Of a DNA stretch of 64,000 nucleotides, positions 12,038 to 23,627 are shown piece after piece. Numbering within the stretch: the stretch's first letter is position 1; every line of letters begins with the position of its first letter. The stretch comes from Xanthoparmelia taractica (Eukaryota > Ascomycota > Lecanoromycetes > Lecanorales > Parmeliaceae). The position numbers and the translations under genes are program-made. The stretch covers positions 278,297 to 342,296 of the forward strand of contig JANQBS010000013.1 in NCBI GenBank assembly GCA_033085395.1, given 5' to 3'. The notes beneath the pieces were generated by a model that saw only the letters and a list, made by a program, of their open reading frames with translations, was not told the origin of the DNA and searched no databases.

Positions 12038-13140
12038 TTACCGGCCCACACACCACACCTCCACGCCCACTACCTCAAACTTCTCCCCTTCCTCACTCAA
12101 TGGCTCATTCCCAAATGTCATGCAGTGACTACTGATCCCTTTCTCCAGCACTCCATCCAACCATAAGCCATATTTCCCATCCCCGCCGCCAACACTCAGG
12201 TAACCCTGTTCGCAGAAAATCAAATAGTCATTCACGCCGCTGTACGGAAACGCCTTGAACCGTATCAGATCCGGCGTCGACGTTCCACTTGCGCCTGCGG
12301 CATGATTACCGTCGCTCGCCCGATCAACGCCGTTCGTCGCCGACGACGGCGAAAGGTGCGATGAGGAATGGGAATGGGATGTCGGGCTCGCGATCGTGGT
12401 ACTCCGGCCTAAGCTCCCGGTATCGGGTGCCGACGGTGGAGGCGGGAGATTGGAGAGGAGAGAGGAGGACGGAAGGATAGAGACGCGCCACAGGAAGCAC
12501 TCCCCGCTGCCATAAAAGGAGGGAGAAGGATGCGGGAAGGAGGTCAAATAAGCGCCGAAAATCTGGCACAGAAAATTTTCCCCTCAGCAAAAGCTATCAA
12601 AGGGCACGCGCGCACACGATGGCCGGATTAGGAGGGAGGAACACCTACACCGCCCGCGCCATCTTGCACCACGAGAACGAACGACGCATCGCGCGGTACG
12701 TGCGGCGCTGCGCACTTGTTGTAGAGCGTGCCCAGGCTGACGCCGTCTTCTTCAAGGCTGTACGCCAGCGACCACTGCTCCGCCAGTTGGAGCCGCGGGG
12801 GTATGAGCAGCCGGATCTCCTCGGCGACAGCTCTCGAGAGGATCGTAGACGACGTAGAGCCCGAGAGCGTAAGGGGCGTCAAGGGCGGGGGTTGGAATGG
12901 CGATGCGGTTCGATGCGGGGGGGTGTAGACGCCGTTTGGCATGTCATTTGCTAGATTTTGATCCGAGGTGTGGGTTTGGAGGCGTGGGATTGCAGAGCGG
13001 TTTGGGGAGGGTTCGGTCAGGCGCCGATAGAGGCCGGAGACGACGTGGGAGACGGGGTAGGAGAGGTACGAGGTGGGGGTTTGGGAAGGGGAGCGTGAGG
13101 AGGGGCCTGTGGTGGAGGGGGCTTTGGGTGTGGACGACAT
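12038..13140 (-). CDS. OXR1: Oxidation resistance protein 1 (TLDc domain)
   Basis: A 338-residue TLDc-domain protein. OXR1-family proteins protect against oxidative damage and bind the V-ATPase. Exons 13140-12649 and 12562-12038 join as QDGAGG|IFGAYLTSFPHPSPSFYGSGE, the classical TLDc core, followed later by FPYSGVNDYLIFCEQGYLSVGGGDGKYGLWLD. The TLDc N-terminal half is RLQLAEQWSLAYSLEEDGVSLGTLYNKC. The fungal TLDc core carries a Ser/Thr-rich insert (about residues 190-245), common in this family. The frame is open upstream to 13422, but the ATG at 13140 (MSSTPKAP) gives a normal length and is preferred. It ends near the COG6 3' end, which it converges on. Confidence 0.88.
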
Positions 13141-13438
13141 TGGTGAGATTAGTTGGTGTGGGAGGGCATTTTCAGTGTATTGTTGAACTAAGATGAGGAA
13201 ATCGCGAAGCAAGACAAAGGCCAACTTTCTCAGAGACGTGTCGAATTGTGAATATCGATTTAGGGCTTTTCTGGGAGCTGCCCTGCTGCGCGGTGACGTT
13301 TGGAGCTCATTACAGTAACGCTTCCACTGTCTAATATTTCTCAATCCAGGCATAAAGTAGCCGTATGCGAGTTTCATATATTCTACAATGATCGAGTCCA
13401 GATAGAAAACAAATGTCACCAAGAATGACTTAGCCTAG

Positions 13439-14521
13439 CTAGCAATCTTTACTCACTGTCACGCCACCCTCTTCCCCTTTCGAGTTCTGAGCATCTTGAG
13501 TTTCACCTTCCTCGTTCGTAACTTCGGTCTGCGTGTTTTCGTGATCCAAAGCTTCACTATCTGCCTCGTCATCTGGATCCTGTATCTTACGTTTAAGCAC
13601 TCCTCCTTTCCTTTTAGGAACCACCTGAAGAAATGCTTTGCCCCAATCCCCCAGCTCAAGCCAGCGAAGCATAATCTCCGCGACATGGTTGGTAGCTAAA
13701 ACAAACCGGCTTGTCATCTGCATGTAATCCCCAATTGGAAGCTTTGCCGTTCTTATGCCTCTGTCCATGGCTCGCTTGTAGCAGACACCTTTGTGTCGGT
13801 TTCGGTCCACCAGCCCTCCGATGATATATGTGCTGTATGGTTGCAGTCTTGTCAATGTGTCAGGACTATCGCTTGTCAAGTACACCACTTCTCCCACTTC
13901 GCCTTGCTCGTGTAGTGTCTGTGCTGAATCATCCTCCTTGGCTAAAGCACCTGCAAGCTTCCCGCCACGCGCTCCTTTCATCCACTCTTTTGCCTGATCA
14001 GCAGCCTGCACAAAGTCACCTTCCAGAAACCTGACATTTTTCCACGAACGATAGTGGCCTGCGAGGAGACCATCAAATCTTTCCTTTAGGTGGCCGCCAA
14101 AAGAGCTGATGGCAAGATGGGTTTGAAATGGAGCTTTGTGGTTATCAGAATAGCATCGCGTGACCTGTGAGCCCAGCGACTTGATCTCTTTGTCGATCAT
14201 TAGATCGTCGAATCCGCAGTCCAGGACCAGAGTGACCGGAAGCTGTAAGTACTCCTGCCGGGTCGATTTGATTGTTTCAGCGGACTTCTGCTCTTGCTCA
14301 TTTTGTTGAACAAGCGGTTGGTTGGTAGGGACAGTGGACGCAGGATCTTGACGGGCAGCCCGCATGCGTTGTTTCTTCTCAATTTGTTTCTCTCGGCGTT
14401 TTTCTTTTCGCTTCGCCCGATTCGCTTCCCATTCCTGGTCACGCTTGAGTCTTTTCAGTCTATTCTTCGATAATGGCGGAGCCTCCCCATCTCCAGATTC
14501 TGTACTAGGCGGAACATCCAT
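13439..14521 (-). CDS. TRM10: tRNA (guanine-9-N1)-methyltransferase
   Basis: A 360-residue SPOUT-class enzyme that methylates N1 of guanine 9 in cytoplasmic tRNAs using S-adenosylmethionine. It is intronless. A Lys/Arg-rich N-terminal region (about residues 18-57) suits tRNA binding. The catalytic domain shows VTLVLDCGFDDLM, EVVYLTSDSPDTL, and the signature IIGGLVDRNRHKGVCYKRA, whose Asp and Arg belong to the TRM10 active site, then AKLPIGDY. The C-terminal acidic tail (TQTEVTNEEGETQDAQ) is variable among fungi. The only start that keeps the full domain is the ATG at 14521. Confidence 0.95.
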   Translation of the reverse strand: MDVPPSTESGDGEAPPLSKNRLKRLKRDQEWEANRAKRKEKRREKQIEKKQRMRAARQDPASTVPTNQPLVQQNEQEQKSAETIKSTRQEYLQLPVTLVLDCGFDDLMIDKEIKSLGSQVTRCYSDNHKAPFQTHLAISSFGGHLKERFDGLLAGHYRSWKNVRFLEGDFVQAADQAKEWMKGARGGKLAGALAKEDDSAQTLHEQGEVGEVVYLTSDSPDTLTRLQPYSTYIIGGLVDRNRHKGVCYKRAMDRGIRTAKLPIGDYMQMTSRFVLATNHVAEIMLRWLELGDWGKAFLQVVPKRKGGVLKRKIQDPDDEADSEALDHENTQTEVTNEEGETQDAQNSKGEEGGVTVSKDC

Positions 14522-15937
14522 TTAAGCGAGCTACATAGAATTCGCGATTGAACTTTTCGTCGCTGCAGACGATAATAATTCAATGATCACTCGATAACAG
14601 GGAAAAAAGACGACGGTCAGAGGAGATCCGTTGCGCCAATGAGTCAGAGAGGGAATAAGTGAACTTTTCAGGCTCTCATCAAAGGCGAATAGAGACGTAA
14701 CGGGACAGCAATGCTACCTTGGTGCTCCAATCAATCAGAAGCCAGGCGATGCTTGTGTATGGCGGTAACCTTCTGGTCTCTACCACTCACCGCAAGATTA
14801 CCTGCATTCACAACAGCATGTGGAGGACTATTGCAGAGAAATGACTCGAGATATTGGTAAAAATTGCTTGTGTTGAGCAAGCCGTCCCCCGAATGGGCCT
14901 TTAGATGCGATAGAAAGGCCAGAGTACTGAGTGCCGCGTTTATACTTCCAAGCACGCAACCTAGCCCTTATCCAACCCTAAGCTAGCCAGATCTAGAGGT
15001 TAAGGGTTATACTATGGCTAGGTGGCGTATGGTGGCGTGCCGACTGCCGGAGGGAAGACACCTTCGGGAGCTTCTCCGAGGGCTCTCTGACAGCTTCTGT
15101 CGATGGGGCTATCGGTATTGAAAACTTATACTCCGTATTCATGATGGATTTATAGTAATCTTCGCATAATACTTTCGTCGCTTCGCTCCTTAATAGATCA
15201 GAAGAAGCGGATAGAGTGAATCTCTGAGAATCCAAGTTCGAGCCTTAGTCTTATAACGCTTTCTCTTTAAGATGTATCGTCTTTTAGATAAAACAAGCAG
15301 TCTTAAAGACCAAGAAAGCCGGCGGGTGAAAGGAGAATTCGAACGGCCATGGTGACGAGTCCCACCAAGCTCTGTGTGTGAGCCATGGCTGAAAAGTTGG
15401 ATTCTCCTTTCACCCGCGAGGAAAGCAAGCTTTTCAATCATTTCTTCGTCACTTTCAAGCTAGAAGCCGAGCGGGGAGGGCCGTACCCTTAGCGCTCTAC
15501 TACAACATGCCCCATATCTAAGGTACATAATGTATTGTAAGGTAGGGAAACAATAGACTCAACATTCACCTTTTCCTAACTGCCTTTCTGTGCACAGAGC
15601 AGAGCATTGGCAACGTGAGTCTCATTAGTATCGTCCCTGCATCATGCAGTGGTATTTCATGAGATCATCAAAACCCTCGAAGAACAAGCTGGTTTGTTCA
15701 TCAGTTCCCTAAATATAGCTAATGGAAGTTCCTCAGTGACTTACTATAAGTACTTAGGAGCTATCCACGTTATTACGCGGCTAAGCTCTAGAGAGGACCC
15801 TGCAGTGATGGCGAGTGTAAAGGTACGTAATCAGCTCAATTCCTCTGCTTTTCTTCATATATCCAAGGCTCCCCTTGGGGACATCTTCTCTCCTTGACAT
15901 TGGGGCATGAATGGAGTCCAGCTTGTTTGGACGAATT
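14522..15937. other. Intergenic region with a hairpin
   Basis: It holds no recognisable gene. Apart from the TRM10 5' flank, it contains a long inverted repeat at 15322-15417, listed separately. Short open frames read on both strands lack domains. Short motifs such as CTAAGGTA and TAAGGTAG (15518-15545) occur, as in other gene-poor stretches of this window. Confidence 0.45.
15322..15417. repeat. Inverted repeat, 17-bp perfect arms
   Basis: The left arm at 15322-15338 reads GCGGGTGAAAGGAGAAT, and the right arm at 15401-15417 is its exact reverse complement. The 62-bp spacer carries a second nested pair around CCATGG (15347-15352 and 15384-15389). No target-site duplication or transposase is visible. 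It may be a relic of a small inverted-repeat element or a foldback. Confidence 0.7.
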
Positions 15938-16765
15938 ATGAAGATTATCAATTGTCTGAAGTTTACTACCATCTTTGTCATCGGTGCCTGTTTGGCTCAA
16001 AGCATCGACGACGATATCGACGATCTCAATGATGCCGATGATGCCGTGGGATCCGCTCTCTCCGGCGCCGTAGCCAGCGTCCAATCGGAAGTGGTAGGGA
16101 CGAGCCCCAATCACCAAGCTCAGGCGACGAGTCCCAATGTCGAAACGACAGCCAGTAGTCCTCGAACCCTTGCAGCGACATCCACTCCTACCCCTACATC
16201 TGCGACTACATCCACCACTTCCTCCCAGTCTTCAACAACCTCCACGACCACGTCCACACCTTCAACAACCTCCACGACCTCATCCTCATATTCATCTTCA
16301 ACAACCTCCACGATCACATCTTCATCTTCAACATCCTCCATAGCCAAATCCTCATCCTTGACGACCTCCACAGCCACAACTCCATCGGCAGTTGCATCTC
16401 CAGGCAATCATTCATCCGCTAGAATTGGGATCGGCGTGGGCGTGCCTTTGGGCATTATATTCCTAGCTATCATCGGCTTTTTGATGTTCCGCCACCAAAG
16501 GTATAAGAAAAATTCGCGTCTCAGGCATCATGGTACTATTGCTGCTGCCGGACTGTATCCTGCCATTGATGAAAGCGACCGTAGGGCAGCAGAGACGGGT
16601 CAAAAGAACATGGCCGATATTGAGAACGAATATGAAACGCAAGGACTTGAGAAGCATAGTGCACATGAGATCCAAGGGACTGAAATACCGGCTTATTCGA
16701 GGGAGCTGATTGGATCACCAGGGTTGCGGCGGCAGGAGCTTCCGAGTAGGGATGGCTTTGTGTAA
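15938..16765 (+). CDS. Mid2-like Ser/Thr-rich single-pass membrane protein
   Basis: A 275-residue predicted plasma-membrane or cell-wall-associated protein resembling fungal Mid2-type sensors. The ATG at 15938 starts a good signal peptide (MKIINCLKFTTIFVIGACLAQ); the frame also has an ATG 9 codons earlier at 15911. Then come an Asp-rich stretch, a long Ser/Thr-rich region suited to O-mannosylation, and a single membrane segment GIGVGVPLGIIFLAIIGFLM, whose GVGVPLG wording is common in this class. A basic cytoplasmic border RHQRYKKNSR and an approximately 80-residue tail follow. No Cys-rich WSC domain is present. The role in wall stress sensing is inferred from architecture only. Confidence 0.7.
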   Translation: MKIINCLKFTTIFVIGACLAQSIDDDIDDLNDADDAVGSALSGAVASVQSEVVGTSPNHQAQATSPNVETTASSPRTLAATSTPTPTSATTSTTSSQSSTTSTTTSTPSTTSTTSSSYSSSTTSTITSSSSTSSIAKSSSLTTSTATTPSAVASPGNHSSARIGIGVGVPLGIIFLAIIGFLMFRHQRYKKNSRLRHHGTIAAAGLYPAIDESDRRAAETGQKNMADIENEYETQGLEKHSAHEIQGTEIPAYSRELIGSPGLRRQELPSRDGFV

Positions 16766-18599
16766 ACTTCCTTGATCGCTTTGTTATTTACCTTATCATC
16801 ATATCGACATGTCCCCACCACATTGTACCACCTGATTAGAGGACCCTCGTTTCAACACAGCGAACAGTCAATGATTCCACGATGATTTCCATCTCCGCAA
16901 CCCACCAATCTTAGACATACTGGAATCGTCACCTCGCGAAGATACCTCACACCCATTTCGATCGCCGTGGACACAGCTGCGGTGATGATCGCTTCACAAA
17001 ATCCAACAAGACGATACCGAAGCTCCGGAACATGAGACGCTCAGAGCATAGTCTTCTTGATGCTTTCAATGTTCGAAATCAGCATTGTTCAACTAAGGCT
17101 CTACAATGCATTTCCGTTTCGCTGCATGTCCTCAGATCGTGATCCTGAAAAATGTCAAAAAAATTTGACGTTGCCCATATGCATGACCTTTACTACAATC
17201 TCCTTATATCAATCAGAGAGCGTCGATTTACTATAAGGTTGATAGGTCAATTGTACGCGACTGATGTACGAGACCCTTCTGGAGACGTTTAGAAATGCCA
17301 TCAACATCATTACCCTCCCAGCGGAAAAGAACGTAGCGACGGCCGAGCGAGCTGTTGCTCTGATAGTTTGGCAGCTTCCCAAAGACAGGAAGAGTAGTTT
17401 ATTGACCAGAGTTTTAGAGACCAAACCCCATTAATTGAGCTCACAGCCTTTGATTCTGGAGCGCACGCAGCTGGCTGCCAAGATCTTCAAGATGCAGACT
17501 TTGAGAGCGACGAATGCTTTCCACAGATACGATTACGGAAGCGGAGAAGAAGTGGCTTGATGATGTTGACGGCGGCAAGCAGTTCCATGTCAAACCTTTG
17601 CCACTCCCTCAGACTGATAACGGAGTCGAGGTAGGGGACTTAGCCATGTAAGTGGGATATGAAGCTAGCGGAGGAACACAAAGTACCCATATAACTTGTT
17701 TCAGCACTCCGATAGGGCAAAATATTTACTTACCATCACCATGACTTTCTTTGTTCTGACCAGTGTCACCATCCAAGTCAAGGGAAGCTGTCATGTAGCG
17801 TACGATACGAGGGTTCTCATTTGTGGTTTCTAAGGGGGTCCCGGGGGGAAGTCAAGACGATCTGCCTGAATTTTGAACCTTCATCTCTAGGTATGAGTTG
17901 GCGATGATCAAGACTGTCCTTTGTTCGACCCTAATACCTCAATAATCTCGCTTAATGCAACCCACATCCAGTGTGGCATCGCTAGCAAAGGGTAAATATA
18001 CCGTATCGCCGAAGTCGGCAAGTGGCATTGAACGCTTTGCCTCCTCGCGGTCTCGAGGTGAGTGCCGTCTACCAGGTCCTCCAAGACGGGTACTTGAGGG
18101 TTTGACTTCTTATACCGAACAAGGTGTGCGGTTCCAATCCGGAAAGCCCTTCAATGGTGCGGGAGTGTAGTGATGGAGCGGTATCTCGGCTCTGCTGAGA
18201 GACCTGATCATTCCTGGGAACCAAACACCTCAGATCGAAGACCTCATCCCAGTCCGCACGTGATACACAAAGATGCAGAGGGTATGATTGGAGACGAAGG
18301 TATTGACGTAAGGACGGATGCATCCAATGAAGGTAAGACTCACCCAGTATAACGCCTTGAAGTCCGGTCCACAACTTTCTCAAGTTGGACTGTCTATGCT
18401 GCTTTCCACTGCAGGCACCTTGTGACTCACAGAGTACACCAACTACTATGAGATTTGGACATCACCATTAGGGGCTGTAGTCACCACTCAGGAGAAGGGC
18501 TGTTGACAGCCCAAGAGTTCTAAGCGTGGATCCTACCATATTTGTGGTAGCCTTCAGATTGCTCCTTCTAAGGAGTCCCTTTATAGTCTTCAACCTGCA
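16766..18599. other. Gene-poor region
   Basis: No intact gene was recognised. Short frames on both strands lack consistent coding signs, and frames near 17.2 and 18.0 kb have no known domain. It may include decayed upstream parts of the following Ser/Thr-rich pseudogene. Confidence 0.4.
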
Positions 18600-20641
18600 G
18601 CCTTGCCGCATGAGCGACTCAAACCCTTGTACTTAAGGAGACTAAGGTAGCTTTCAGAAAAGTTCTTACCTTTCATTCCACCAAATCCTCGTTGGCAGGC
18701 TCAACCGACACCCAGATTTCAACTGTTCCCAAGCAGCGTCGGGGTCTGCTACAGGCTTGACTACCAACACAAATAGCGCCTCAATGCGAACCCCACTCTC
18801 CGATATCGACAGAAGTTCCTGAGTCTCCTTGGGAGGCTCAGCCGGTCCCCAAATCTCAAGTAATCCTTCATCAGCATCGACATCTGCAGCAAGCTTGACA
18901 AGTATCGAAAGTTATAACGGCTCTCCCAGCGTGCTCACACGCTCGATCTTCGAGTGCGATTACAAATACCTCGAAGACCACATCGGTCTCAAGAATCTCA
19001 AACACTACAAAATCACAACGGCCTCCTCTAGCAATATATACGATTCGAGTAAGACCACAGAAGCTCCAACAACGAATGCTCTGACTCAGCCATCCCAAAA
19101 CATGGAAGGTCATAGTCCATCAATACCATTAGGTTCCAAGGTGAAATCCGTAATTGGTCCTGCGATTGCGGCAAACACATCCAGTACTGCGTTATTATTG
19201 TCAAGCTAAGTCGTCTCGCAGGCTTCGAGTGGCAGCACAACGTCTTTGAATTCAAGAGCATATTCAAGCTCGGCTTCTCACATGCTTCAAGCGACAGCCG
19301 GACGTCTCCAGAGTCAGGCGCACTGGGGAATGGGTGAGACAGTGGTGTCGCAGTATTCCCAGTGTCTTCTGCAACATTCGAAAGTCCCACCTTGTCCCAA
19401 GGATCGATTACAACCAGAAGTATTTTGACACATCTGAGGATTGGTGGCGATTCGACATTAAGCACATTTATAGTATTCATTAACGCTTCTGGGTTGTCAT
19501 CCCAGGCGGATATCTTCGATTGGTGAATCAGCTGAGCATCCTGTACAGGACTCTGAACCTAAGAGCACCTTGTTGCCTCAAGATCGTGATCTTTATCGAC
19601 CACCAGCGATGAGAACCAGGCGTATACTAACCCTAAGAGCGCGACCTGCATCAATGAAAGCTCAGCCTAAATCCACCACCGAGGTTCTCAACGAACAAAT
19701 TATCTTTCACCCTCACCAATATTATTACAGACGTTCTCCAGAGTACCATAGTGCAGCTCAGAGCACTCCTTTCCGCTATCAACATGGGACCGTTTCTGGC
19801 GAACAGTCTGCAACGCTGAATGCGCAAGCTACCATGCAGTAACAAGGCTCCCCTGGCGAGACTTCTGCCAATGTGTCACCTAGTTCTTCTTCAAAGTCAC
19901 ATAATAGTGGGTCGGCTGTCGTGACCAGCACAAATGCCCAAGGAAGTCAATCTGTCCGTACCGTTCCGGTAGCGCTGATTAGAGTGCCATTCGGGACGAC
20001 CAACAAAAGATGCAAATCCATGGTCACTGAAAGCATTTTGACAGCTGCAGCCACTGCATCAGTCAATAACGTCATCACCTCAATCACAGCTCCTGATAGC
20101 ACGGTGCTCCAGACTTCGCAGGTACCAGCCACATTCCCAAGACCCTGCGGTTGTCATCAAATCTGCATTTTTAACCGTCCAGTGCCGCCAATGCAGTCAG
20201 CGCTGCCGACCAGAATTATGCAAGGCCCGACCAAGACCGGCTCGGGTGATCTCCTAATAAATATTCGGACAATTTCTCCCAATAAGGACATTCTCGGCAA
20301 AGGGGCTACGGGCTCAAGCACCGCGCCCAGGCCAAATCATCCGAGCCGATCTGCGAAAGAGATGCCACAACCGACCGCAGGTGCAAGCCCCCAAGACGCC
20401 ACTGCAGCTGGGAGCCCGCACTCCGCGCATCGCGCTGCAGACCGGCTATTTCGCCGTTCCAAATCCTAACAACGCCCGATCCGGGAATGGTGAAGGTGAA
20501 CAAGCACCAAAACAGCAATGGACGGCGCAGGGAAGAAAAGGCCATCAACAATCCCATTCATCTCGGGGATCTGGCTCCTCGACCACAGCTCCTCGGCTTT
20601 GGCTACTTGCAACACTTCTGAGCTACAGCGCAGTTTGGTAG
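18600..20641 (+). pseudogene. Broken Ser/Thr-rich, GPI-type cell-surface protein
   Basis: Over about 2 kb, Ser/Thr-rich coding text runs in changing frames, interrupted by stop codons and shifts. Examples: the frame from 18829 reads PQISSNPSSASTSAASLTS and stops at 19207; another frame near 19300 reads SRTSPESGALGNG, then meets TGA, then continues SGVAVFPVSSATFESPTLSQ; a frame from 19873 starts SPSSSSKSHNSGSAVV. Several stops (for example CAG TAA CAA at 19837-19845) could come from single C-to-T changes. The end reads GSGSSTTAPRLWLLATLLSYSAVW, like a GPI-attachment signal. Related near-repeats occur at about 18690 and 18827. A transcribed gene with several introns is not ruled out, but no splice set restored a single frame. 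Confidence 0.5.
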
Positions 20642-21855
20642 CGGATACGATCAGCTACCTTAGCCAACCCTTGTCCGGCCGCCGCTGGTCGCCGAAAAAC
20701 GCCAGCACCATCGCCCAGTGTTTCTAGGACAGAGTCGCCATTCACTCACAACCGACGCACACACAAAAATAAAAAAACTAAAAAATAAAAAATAAAAAGA
20801 GGCAAGCGCTCAAGTTCCCAGCTCAACGATCTAATTCACGAAAATCCAAGCAGGACCTTGTTCGCCCGCTCCTCCGCCAGGCTCGCCGTCTTCGCAGCAG
20901 CAGCAGTCAGGTCTCTTGCCGGACAGATGTGCTCTACCTACCTATAGAGCCTGTGGGAGGGGGAGGGAGTGATTTCACACGAGCGGACTCATTAATTACC
21001 AGTTGTTCTTTCTTTCTTGCTTCGTGGAGACGACGGTCTGTATCCTTTTTTTATTTATGTGTTTTTTTGGCTGTATACGAACGGGCGTTGAGGGTATGGG
21101 ATGGGATGGGATGGGGTGGGGTTATCGGGTGATGTCGATGTCAATGGATGAATAATGAAGGAGTGGAGGGGGGGAGGGATGGGGATGTTGCTGTGTATAT
21201 ACGTATTTGTATGTATATATATAGAGAGAGAGAGAGAGAGATGTAATCGTAATGCGCCTTAGCAGATTGATACTTCTTGATCTTGATCTTGATCTTTCCA
21301 TTTCCACTCTTGGAGCGGTGACGGCATTCTTTGGACAAAGCGATGGAATCTCGCTATATATACATATATATATGTATATATTTGATGCAACCAGCAGATA
21401 TCTGGTTCCTGATGATGATTTTCCATTTCGTCTCTGGTTCAGAGCGAGTGCGGCCAATCTTGTCCATTTGTGTACAAGGTAGCTATCCTGCGTTCTTAGT
21501 CCGGATCTAATAATCCTTTTCTAATATTTTATCTGCCAAGGTAATTCTTGTTTTCTTTGCGCTGTCTCTGGCATTGTGATTTAGGCTATGAAGTTATCTT
21601 ATATGGTGACGTGGAGGAATTGATGAGGGAGTACGTGTGTATGTGTGACTAGAAATGAGAAAAAAGCCTGAGAAGGCGTGATTAAAGAATGAAACAGAAA
21701 GCTCGCTCGTTTCCACAACACCACCTTCAACCCAACAAACGTCCATGTATCCTTTCACACCCATTATCCTTTCATGAATTACAAACAATATCTAATTCCA
21801 GACCCAACCGGGATTCCAACCAACTCCCCCTTGCTCCTCCTCCACCCCTCCATCA
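20642..21855. other. Intergenic region with microsatellites
   Basis: It includes an A-rich run (20762-20805), a GA microsatellite at 21223-21241 and alternating TA tracts near 21190-21222 and 21355-21381. No gene was recognised, although short frames are created by these tracts. Confidence 0.5.
21223..21241. repeat. (AG)n microsatellite
   Basis: A run of about nine AG units, directly following an AT-alternating tract. Confidence 0.9.
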
Positions 21856-23627
21856 TTAAAACTTGGGCACATTGTACGTCGCCTCCAACGCATTGTAGTG
21901 CGAAAACAACCGGTGGGGGTCGTAGAGGTTCTTGAGCTCATTCAGCCGCGGCAGCTTGCGCTCCGCGTACCAGCCCAGCGGCCCTTCGTCGCCGTGCCCG
22001 TAGTTGACGTAGACTTCAATGTTGTCGGTGCTGGCGCCGCTCGTGGGGATGAAGAGGCCGCGCGCGTGGCGGCCGATTTCGGAGGCGGCGGGCCCGAGGG
22101 AGGAGTTTCGGAAGCCGACGTCGAGGAGGCTGGGAGGGGGGAAGGCGAGGGTTAGTTTTTTTTCTTTGAAGGGGGATTGGGGATTGGAGGGTGGGGGTTC
22201 TTTGCACTCACAAGCGTGCGACGGCGTTGCGGTATGGATAGGCGGTTGCGTCGTCAGGGATCGATTGGACGACTCGAGAGGCGTACATGTCTATTGCGAG
22301 GAACGATCCACGAAAGGCGGGGTACTGCGCGTAGACGGTGTCCATGTAGTTGACTGCGCTGATGAGGGTGGGGACGTCGATTTGGTAGAGGTTCAAGCCC
22401 CAGACGCTGTGCAAGTTGCCCTTTATGCAGGCGAGGGCGTCGACGCCGAATCTGGCCGAGGTCTCAATGTCTTTCCAGGGGATCATGGTGATGTTCTGTT
22501 CAAAAGGCCCGAGGTCTATCAGTGGCTGGATGAGCGCTAGACCCTCCTCCAATGGGCCAACGTAAATGAAGTTGGCGAAAAGATAAGTCTGCATGTATTT
22601 TTAGTTGGCGCTCATGAGGTGGCTGCGAGACGACTTACGCCTCCGAATTCCTCGTTGTAGGCTATGGCTATGTCGATTGAAAATGCGTCCGGTTGGTTGC
22701 CGGTAAAAGACCGCGCGAACTCGTAGAGGGATGCATTCAGACTGGCGTGGAACCTGAAATCTGCGCTCATGGCCTGGCCGTTGTTGGTGAAATCATACAC
22801 TGTGTAGGTGGCTGACGTGACGATGCCAAAATTGAAGCCTGCACCTCGCATTCCCCACCAGAGGTTCGGGTGGCTTGTTGCTGAAACATCGATCAGGGAG
22901 CCAGTACCTGTTACTAGTCTGACTGATTGCAGAGCATCGACCTCAAGACCATGCAGACCGCCGTAGGGTCCGACACCGCCACCGAGTGAAGCTCCAACTA
23001 TGCCAACGCAGGAGCACGAGCCAACTTCTTTAAACCAACCCGTGAGTGTATGATCCTTGCATGGTGATGAGGAGGATAACAATGATGATGAATTACGTAC
23101 GGAATTCCTTTCCAGCGTCGTATAACGGCCCCGTAATGTTGGCAAAATGGACCGATCCACCAACAGTCATGGTGTTGGCATTTGGGTCGATGGAGACGGT
23201 GTTGAAGTGACCAAGGTCGATCTCAATCCCGCTCCGGACCGTACCCAGAGTTGCTGAGTAGCCGTGCCCACCGCCTGTGCCAAGAAATGATATGTTGTGA
23301 CGGTAAGCATATTCGATCTGTTTGCCGGACTATTAGCGGCATCGGATCGTAGATTTCTCTAGGCTGACTCTTGCCTGAGTGGGATAGACGAACAATTTTC
23401 TGGACATCAAGATCGGTAGTCGGTTTTACGGAAACAATGTACGTTGGTGCGCTAAAAGCGTTCCATCTTTGGGTAGTCTCGAGGGTGTAATTGCTCTCAG
23501 AGGGAAGGTAAACGGCGGAGGTTTTTGACAGGTGGCTCCTGAAATAGGAGGCTATTTCAGGACCCGTCTGAGCAAGTACGGTAGCAAGGATGGAGAGAAG
23601 TGTGAAGATGGACAGTGAGAAGTTCAT
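21856..23627 (-). CDS. Secreted berberine-bridge-type FAD-linked oxidase
   Basis: A 496-residue oxidase of the FAD-binding PCMH/BBE family. These oxidise alcohols, sugars or secondary metabolites with covalently bound FAD. Exons: 23627-23394, 23317-23101, 23027-22639, 22588-22212 and 22129-21856. The signal peptide is MNFSLSIFTLLSILATVLAQ. The FAD-binding part shows FLGTGGGHGYSATLG, whose His is a typical covalent FAD ligand, and SCSCVGIVGASLGGGVGPYG, whose Cys in the SC-x-C-VG block can be the second link. The C-terminal BBE piece is NLYDPHRLFSHYNALEATYN. The first intron begins with GTTCGT. It lies about 5 kb from the regulator and 7 kb from the polyketide synthase across decayed DNA, so cluster membership is uncertain. 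The substrate cannot be named. Confidence 0.9.

Noticed and set aside
13141..13422. Upstream extension of OXR1 to 13422
   Set aside because: The frame is open, but the extension has no family match; the ATG at 13140 gives a normal protein.
16120..16407. Val/Glu-rich minus-strand frame
   Set aside because: It is the complement of the Ser/Thr-rich part of the Mid2-like gene.
18130..18140. tRNA-like GGTTCCAATCC box
   Set aside because: No matching A box or acceptor-stem pairing around it.
22019..22540. Plus-strand open frame antisense to the FAD oxidase
   Set aside because: A shadow of the real exons, with no domain of its own.
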